Assembly: GCF_014216315.1 (NCBI RefSeq)
Contig: NZ_CP045702.1
Span: forward strand, 1,364,001-1,428,000
Direction of reading: 5' to 3'
Length of the DNA stretch: 64,000 bases
From: Streptomyces finlayi
GTDB lineage: Bacteria > Actinomycetota > Actinomycetes > Streptomycetales > Streptomycetaceae
Shown here: positions 59,991 through 64,000 of the stretch, in pieces
Layout: the number at the start of each line of letters is the position of its first letter
How positions within the stretch are numbered: the stretch's first letter is position 1
Made by a program: the position numbers and the translations under genes
The notes under the pieces: model-generated
What the model was told of the DNA's origin: nothing
The model's input: only the letters and a program-made list of their open reading frames with translations
The model's database searches: none

Positions 59991-60730
59991 GCACCCTCGT
60001 TCTCGCCCTCCTCGCCGGGGCCGTCATCGGTCTCGCCCTCGGCGCTCTGGGCGGCGGCGGCAGCGTCCTGGCCGTTCCGGCCCTGATCTACCTGCTCGGC
60101 TTCTCACCGGCATCAGCCACCACCGCCAGCCTGATCATCGTGACCGCCACGTCGGCCACCGCTCTCTACGCCCACGCGAGGGACGGGAACGTGGCCTGGA
60201 AGACGGGCGCGCTGTTCGCCGCGGCGGGCGTCGTCCCGGCCTTCCTCGCCGGAGCCGCCGCAGGCCACCTGCCCGAAGTGGCCCTCACCACGGCGTTCGC
60301 GGTCATCGCCGCGGTGGCGGCGCTTGGCATGCTACGGCCATCCAGCATCGAGCCGCCGGACCGTGTACGGCCTGTCAAGGCGGCCGGAGCCGGCGCGGGA
60401 CTCGGAGTTGTGACCGGGTTCCTCGGCGTGGGGGGTGGGTTCCTCGCCGTACCCGCCCTGGTGAGCGTCCTCGGCCTGCGCATGAAACAGGCCGTGGGCA
60501 CCAGCCTGCTCGTCATCACCGTCAACTCCCTCGCCGCTCTCACCGCGCGGACGGGAACCGGCGGCGATCTGCGCTGGGAGGTGATCGCGCCCTTCACCGG
60601 AGCCGCGATCCTCGGCGCCTGGGACGGTAAGCGCCTCGCGACGAAGATCACCGGTGCGACGCTGCAGAGGATCTTCGCCGGTGTTCTGCTGGCGGTCGCG
60701 GCCTTCATGCTCATTGATGTGATTCTCTGA
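59987..60730 (+). CDS. TauE/SafE (TSUP) family sulfite/sulfur-anion exporter
   Basis: This 247-residue membrane protein has eight predicted helices and two internal repeats. The glycine-rich starts of the repeats are GALGGGGSVLAVPALIYLLG and GFLGVGGGFLAVPALVSVLG. Next to persulfide dioxygenase it most likely exports sulfite or another oxidised sulfur anion. GTG 59987 overlaps the rhodanese stop. It converges on the CstR-like gene with only 20 bp between stops. Confidence 0.92.
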   Translation: MSTLVLALLAGAVIGLALGALGGGGSVLAVPALIYLLGFSPASATTASLIIVTATSATALYAHARDGNVAWKTGALFAAAGVVPAFLAGAAAGHLPEVALTTAFAVIAAVAALGMLRPSSIEPPDRVRPVKAAGAGAGLGVVTGFLGVGGGFLAVPALVSVLGLRMKQAVGTSLLVITVNSLAALTARTGTGGDLRWEVIAPFTGAAILGAWDGKRLATKITGATLQRIFAGVLLAVAAFMLIDVIL

Positions 60731-60750
60731 CGAGGAAGGCCGCCGGGATA

Positions 60751-61044
60751 TCAGGCCAGGGAGAGGAACAGCTTCTCCAGCCGGCCGCGCATCTCGGCCC
60801 CGTCCGCACCGGAACGACGGCCGTCCTCCATCTCGGTCAGACACTGCTGCAGCCCGGTCGCGATGATCGCGAACCCCGCCCGGTCAAGCGCCCGCGAGGC
60901 AGCCGCAAGCTGCGTGACGACCTCCTCGCAGTCCCGGCCTTCCTCGATCATCCGGATCACTCCGGAGATCTGACCCTGCGCCCTGCGCAGCCGGTTCAGG
61001 ACCGCCTTCAGCTCGGCTCCCGCCAGATCAAGCTCCATCTTCAC
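60751..61044 (-). CDS. CsoR/FrmR-family repressor, probable CstR-type persulfide sensor
   Basis: This 97-residue all-helical regulator has the DNA-binding helix region LNRLRRAQGQISGVIRMIE. Cys39 (GRDCEE) and Cys68 (GLQQCLTEM) match the two family thiols. Copper-sensing CsoR needs a His four residues before the second Cys, but here that position is Gly64, so a copper site is not supported. Persulfide-sensing CstR uses just two Cys, and the surrounding sulfur genes fit that role. TACCCC-GGGGTA operators occur upstream of it and of its likely targets, implying autoregulation. Confidence 0.88.
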   Translation of the reverse strand: MKMELDLAGAELKAVLNRLRRAQGQISGVIRMIEEGRDCEEVVTQLAAASRALDRAGFAIIATGLQQCLTEMEDGRRSGADGAEMRGRLEKLFLSLA

Positions 61045-61054
61045 TCCTCATAAA

Positions 61055-61068
61055 TACCCCCAGGGGTA
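61055..61068. promoter_or_regulatory. CsoR/CstR-type operator 3
   Basis: TACCCCCAGGGGTA lies 11 bp upstream of the repressor start on one side and ~53 bp upstream of the rhodanese-membrane fusion on the other. It therefore probably controls both divergent genes. Confidence 0.75.
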
Positions 61069-61120
61069 ATATACTCCCCCGCTGGGGGCCACCACCGACA
61101 GAAAAGGATGACACCCGACG

Positions 61121-61696
61121 ATGAACACCCCCACCACCCTCGCCACCCATGAGGCCCACAACCGCCTGCACGAGCTGACCGTCATCGACGTCCGCACCCC
61201 CGGCGAATACGCCGGCGGTCACCTCCCCGGCGCTCTCAACATCCCCCTCGACCAGATCCGGCGGGCCCTTCCCGACATCAGCCACGCCGCCGCCCGCGGT
61301 CACGTCCTGGTCGTCTGCGCGTCCGGCGCCCGCTCGGAGAACGCCTGCCGCATCCTCGCAGAGAACGGCATCACCACCGCCACCCTCAGTGGTGGCACCG
61401 GGGCCTGGGCCGCCGACGGCCACGACCTGCACCGCCCCCAGGGAAGTGCTCGCGCCACGTGGGGCATGGAGCGCCAGGTCCGCTTCACCGCGGGCACCGT
61501 CGTACTCCTCGGTCTGCTCCTCGGCTTCGTCCTCCACCCCGCCTTCCAGATCCTGTCCGCCGGGATCGCTGCCGGGCTGGTCTTCTCCGCCCTCACCAAC
61601 ACCTGCGGCATGGCCGCCGTGCTCGCCAAGCTCCCCCACAACCGGCCCCGCGCCGCCGACCTCGACGACACCCTCGCAGCACTGCGCAACCGCTGA
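61121..61696 (+). CDS. Rhodanese fused to DUF2892-like membrane domain
   Basis: This 191-residue protein has a rhodanese domain at ~5-110 (LTVIDVRTPGEYAGGHLPGA, active-site loop VCASGARSENA). Two membrane helices at ~120-170 (FTAGTVVLLGLLLGFVLHP, AGIAAGLVFSALTNTCGMA) form a DUF2892-type anchor with a conserved Cys. It would handle sulfane sulfur at the inner membrane face. The ATG at 61121 follows AAAAGGA. It is under operator 3. Confidence 0.92.
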   Translation: MNTPTTLATHEAHNRLHELTVIDVRTPGEYAGGHLPGALNIPLDQIRRALPDISHAAARGHVLVVCASGARSENACRILAENGITTATLSGGTGAWAADGHDLHRPQGSARATWGMERQVRFTAGTVVLLGLLLGFVLHPAFQILSAGIAAGLVFSALTNTCGMAAVLAKLPHNRPRAADLDDTLAALRNR

Positions 61697-61778
61697 CGAC
61701 GATGGGGCGGTCCCACTGCCCCGGCTCTCCGAGTACGGCTTCTCCCTGCGCCATCAGGGCCGGCGCGCAGCGGTGACC

Positions 61779-61814
61779 GGGGCCGTTCGGAGGCGGCCAG
61801 GGACCAACGGCCCC
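61779..61814. promoter_or_regulatory. Tandem OsdR/DevR-like boxes upstream of usp
   Basis: GGGGCCGTTCGGAGGC (61779-61794) and GGGACCAACGGCCCC (61800-61814) have centres 21 bp apart. The proximal box is centred 75 bp upstream of the USP ATG, the same distance as at adhP and the USP at 29395. Confidence 0.6.
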
Positions 61815-61881
61815 TGCTGCGGCGTCCCGTGACCGAGGGAAAGTGAGCACATCCGCAGACGACCCGTTACCGGAGGCTCGA

Positions 61882-62751
61882 ATGCCCCGTACCGTAACCG
61901 CAGGTACCGACCCTTCGCGCGAGAGTCTCGCGGCGGTGCAATGGGCCGCCGCCGAGGCATCGCGGCGAGGGCTGCCGCTTCGGCTGCTCCACGTCCGGGA
62001 GGCCTCGCCGGCGGTGAACGCCTCGCTCACGGGGACCGAGCGGGCGGGTTGGCCCTACGGCGGACCGGAGCTGGCGGCCGAGGCCCTCCGGACCCGGCAT
62101 CCGGGGCTCGAAGTGGCGGCCGACGACGTTCTCGGCAGGCCGGCCGAAGTCCTCTGCGCGGCGGCGAAGGACCAGGAACTCCTCGTGCTCGGCTCACGAG
62201 GCCTGGGCCGACTGGCGGGTTTCCTCCTCGGCTCCGTCTCGCTGTCGGTCATCGCCCGCAGCACCGCACCGGTCGTCCTGGTGCGGGCGGAGGACACCTC
62301 GTCCGCCCGGGAGTGGCGGACGTCAGGCGACGTCGTCGTCGGTGTGGACACCTCCCAGCCGTGCGACGCCGTGCTGGAGTTCGCCTTCGCCCACGCCGAA
62401 CGGCACGGGCTCGCACTGCGGGCGCTGCACAGCTGGCAGCTGCCACCCGTGTACGCCGCAGACCCGACAGGCGCGATGCTGACGGTCCGGACCGAACTGG
62501 ACAGGCTGACGAACGAGTGGCTGACGGAGGCTCTCGCGCCCTGGCGCGAGAAGTTCCCCGCGGTCGCCGTCACCGAGCGGTGCCGGCTGGGCCACCCCGC
62601 GCACGACCTCGTGGAGGCATCGCACGATGCCGGTCTCCTCGTCGTGGGCCGCAGAGAGCGTCGAGCGGGCGCAGGCATGCACATCGGCCCTGTCACACAC
62701 GCGGTACTGCACCACTCCAAGAACGCGGTCGCCGTGGTACCTCACGCCTGA
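61882..62751 (+). CDS. Universal stress protein, two-domain
   Basis: This 289-residue tandem UspA protein starts PRTVTAGTDPSRESLAAVQWA. Its nucleotide motif is GSRGLGRLAGFLLGSVS in domain 1, and domain 2 ends GRRERRAGAGMHIGPVTHAV. The ATG at 61882 directly after CCGGAGG was chosen over GTG 61843. The clear OsdR-like box pair indicates that the hypoxia regulon resumes after the sulfur genes. Confidence 0.92.
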   Translation: MPRTVTAGTDPSRESLAAVQWAAAEASRRGLPLRLLHVREASPAVNASLTGTERAGWPYGGPELAAEALRTRHPGLEVAADDVLGRPAEVLCAAAKDQELLVLGSRGLGRLAGFLLGSVSLSVIARSTAPVVLVRAEDTSSAREWRTSGDVVVGVDTSQPCDAVLEFAFAHAERHGLALRALHSWQLPPVYAADPTGAMLTVRTELDRLTNEWLTEALAPWREKFPAVAVTERCRLGHPAHDLVEASHDAGLLVVGRRERRAGAGMHIGPVTHAVLHHSKNAVAVVPHA

Positions 62752-62892
62752 CCAGACGACCAGGCTCCCGCGCGCAACCGGTAAGGCCGACGCCAGGACG
62801 AATGCCGTACGGGGCGGACACCCCGCCCCCTCCCTCCGCCGGGGCAGCCGCCTCCGGCCCACGAAAGGCAGGCTGCCCATGCCGCATTCGTG

Positions 62893-63258
62893 ATGTCGGC
62901 CAGTCCGCGGTCCGTGCCCCTCCTGCGTCGGCCGGCACAGACGCCGGCCCGCAGTCGGCAACTGTCCGAGACGACCGAGGAGGCACTCACCGTGATCGTC
63001 ACGGAACTGGCGACCAACGCGGTGCTGCACAGCGGAAGCCCTGACCTCTCGGTGATGTTCGAGGCCGACGACGCGTCGCTGACCGTCACGGTACGTGATG
63101 GCGGGCACTGGCGGGCCCGGCCGGCTCCGCGCTGCGAGGGGGCGGACATGGACGCGGCGTTCGGCCGCGGCCTCTCACTGGTCGACGCGTACTCCGTGGA
63201 CACGTCGGTGCGCCGCTCCGCCGAGGGCACCGTGGTCCGCGCCGTCGTCGCCCTGTGA
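62893..63258 (+). CDS. Anti-sigma-factor-type ATP-binding protein (HATPase_c_2)
   Basis: This 121-residue protein has the RsbW/SpoIIAB-like ATPase N-box TVIVTELATNAVLHSGSPD and G-box VRDGGHWRARP, then GRGLSLVDAYSVD. It is shorter at the N-terminus than typical members (about 140), starting with MSASPRSVPLLRRP and no obvious ribosome-binding site. Streptomycete proteins of this type bind sigma factors or are orphan kinases. No partner gene is seen next to it. Confidence 0.8.
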   Translation: MSASPRSVPLLRRPAQTPARSRQLSETTEEALTVIVTELATNAVLHSGSPDLSVMFEADDASLTVTVRDGGHWRARPAPRCEGADMDAAFGRGLSLVDAYSVDTSVRRSAEGTVVRAVVAL

Positions 63259-63454
63259 ACCGGGCTGGGCGGCGTGTCGGTTTCCGGCCCGGCGCCCGGT
63301 CGGTGCGAAGGCGGGTGCCACCATCGGGGGATGGACATGTCCGCTGTCGGCCTCTCCGCTCGCCTGCGCGGCGGTCCGGTGCGAGTGGCGTGACCGAGCA
63401 CCACACAGTTCACCGGCCCCCGCCCGGGACAGCACGAGGAGTGGATCGCCCGCC

Positions 63455-63982
63455 ATGACCGCCAAGCGCACGCCGTTCGACGAGCTCGACCGGAAGATCG
63501 TCGCGATGCTGATCGAGAACGCCCGGGCGAGTTTCGCCGAGATCGGTACGGTCGTCGGCCTGTCGGCCACCGCCGTCAAACGCCGGGTGGACCGGCTGCG
63601 CAAGGACGGTGTGATCACGGGGTTCAGGGCGTCCGTCCGCCCCGCCGCGCTCGGCTGGCGTACGGAGGCGTACATCGAGGTGTACTGCGACAGCGCGGCA
63701 CCGCCCAGGCGTCTCGCCGAGGTGGCCCGCAAGTACCCGGAGATCGCGGCGGCCATGACGGTGACCGGGGCGGCCGACGCGCTGCTGCACGTCAGAGCCA
63801 CCGACGTCGGTCATTTCGAGGAGGTGCTGGAGCGCATCCGCAACGAACCCTTCGTCCGCAAGACGATCAGTTACATGGTGCTGTCCCACCTGTTGCCGGA
63901 GAGTCCTGAGGCGGGGGCCAGCGAGTCCGCGCCGGGCGCCTACGCCGACGGCCTTCCGGGTGACGCAGCGATCATGCTTTGA
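63455..63982 (+). CDS. Lrp/AsnC-family transcriptional regulator
   Basis: This 175-residue protein has the HTH FDELDRKIVAMLIENARASF, EIGTVVGLSATAVKRRVDRL (residues ~7-55) and the RAM effector domain at ~70-150 (YIEVYCDSAAPPRRLAEVAR, AADALLHVRATD). The C-terminus ends with a Ser/Glu/Ala-rich tail of ~25 residues. The ATG at 63455 is 13 bases after GAGGAG, a long but workable spacing. Its target is unknown. Confidence 0.92.
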   Translation: MTAKRTPFDELDRKIVAMLIENARASFAEIGTVVGLSATAVKRRVDRLRKDGVITGFRASVRPAALGWRTEAYIEVYCDSAAPPRRLAEVARKYPEIAAAMTVTGAADALLHVRATDVGHFEEVLERIRNEPFVRKTISYMVLSHLLPESPEAGASESAPGAYADGLPGDAAIML

Positions 63983-64000
63983 CGGGACGATGCACGCAGT

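Noticed and set aside
60751..61044. Copper-sensing CsoR
   Set aside because: The His of the copper site is replaced by Gly64 and no copper transporter or chaperone is nearby. The sulfur genes favour CstR.

Overview
The window looks like a chromosomal segment of a Streptomyces or close relative. GC is very high with strong third-position bias, GTG starts and 4-bp ATGA/GTGA overlaps are frequent, and the gene families are typical of the genus. No tRNA, rRNA, IS element or CRISPR array was seen.

Region 1 (1-9.8 kb) is a zinc-starvation island. On the minus strand lie a lipoprotein, two FecCD-type permeases and an ATPase. They are followed by a 43-residue candidate RiPP precursor, a leader-binding (RRE/E1-like) protein, an S15/CocE hydrolase and a YcaO enzyme cut by the left edge. 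Three Zur-type palindromes control this block, a divergent beta-propeller gene, and a zinc-free L28/S14 pair. The simplest reading is a Zur-controlled YcaO peptide made together with its own importer, possibly a peptide zincophore. I consider this the most interesting system in the window.

Region 2 (9.8-16.8 kb) is a xylo-/gluco-oligosaccharide uptake locus: binding protein, two permeases and a GH3 glycosidase, with a divergent LacI regulator and a remnant of a GH10 xylanase beside it. Region 3 (16.8-20.9 kb) is a patchwork of Atu4866-domain genes, an XRE regulator, an SDR and gene relics.

Region 4 (20.9-57.5 kb, plus 61.8-62.8 kb) looks like a hypoxia/dormancy island equivalent to the OsdR (DevR/DosR-like) regulon. 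It holds KhtTU, several universal stress proteins, AdhP, a RafH-like ribosome hibernation factor, CBS-BON proteins, pyruvate formate-lyase and its activase. It also holds a membrane-anchored copper nitrite reductase, hemerythrins, an Acg-type nitroreductase, NarK and two complete narGHJI operons. Palindromes of the form GGGNCC-NNN-GGNCCC, usually in pairs about 21 bp centre to centre, recur upstream of many of these genes. Together the genes would allow nitrate uptake, nitrate to nitrite to NO reduction, fermentative redox balancing and ribosome storage without oxygen.

Region 5 (57.6-61.7 kb) is a persulfide/sulfite detoxification regulon. A CstR-type repressor, three TACCCC(C)-GGGGTA operators, an ETHE1-type dioxygenase-rhodanese fusion, two more rhodanese proteins, a TauE/SafE exporter and a DUF302 protein belong to it. 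The right end carries a USP, an anti-sigma-type ATPase and an Lrp/AsnC regulator.
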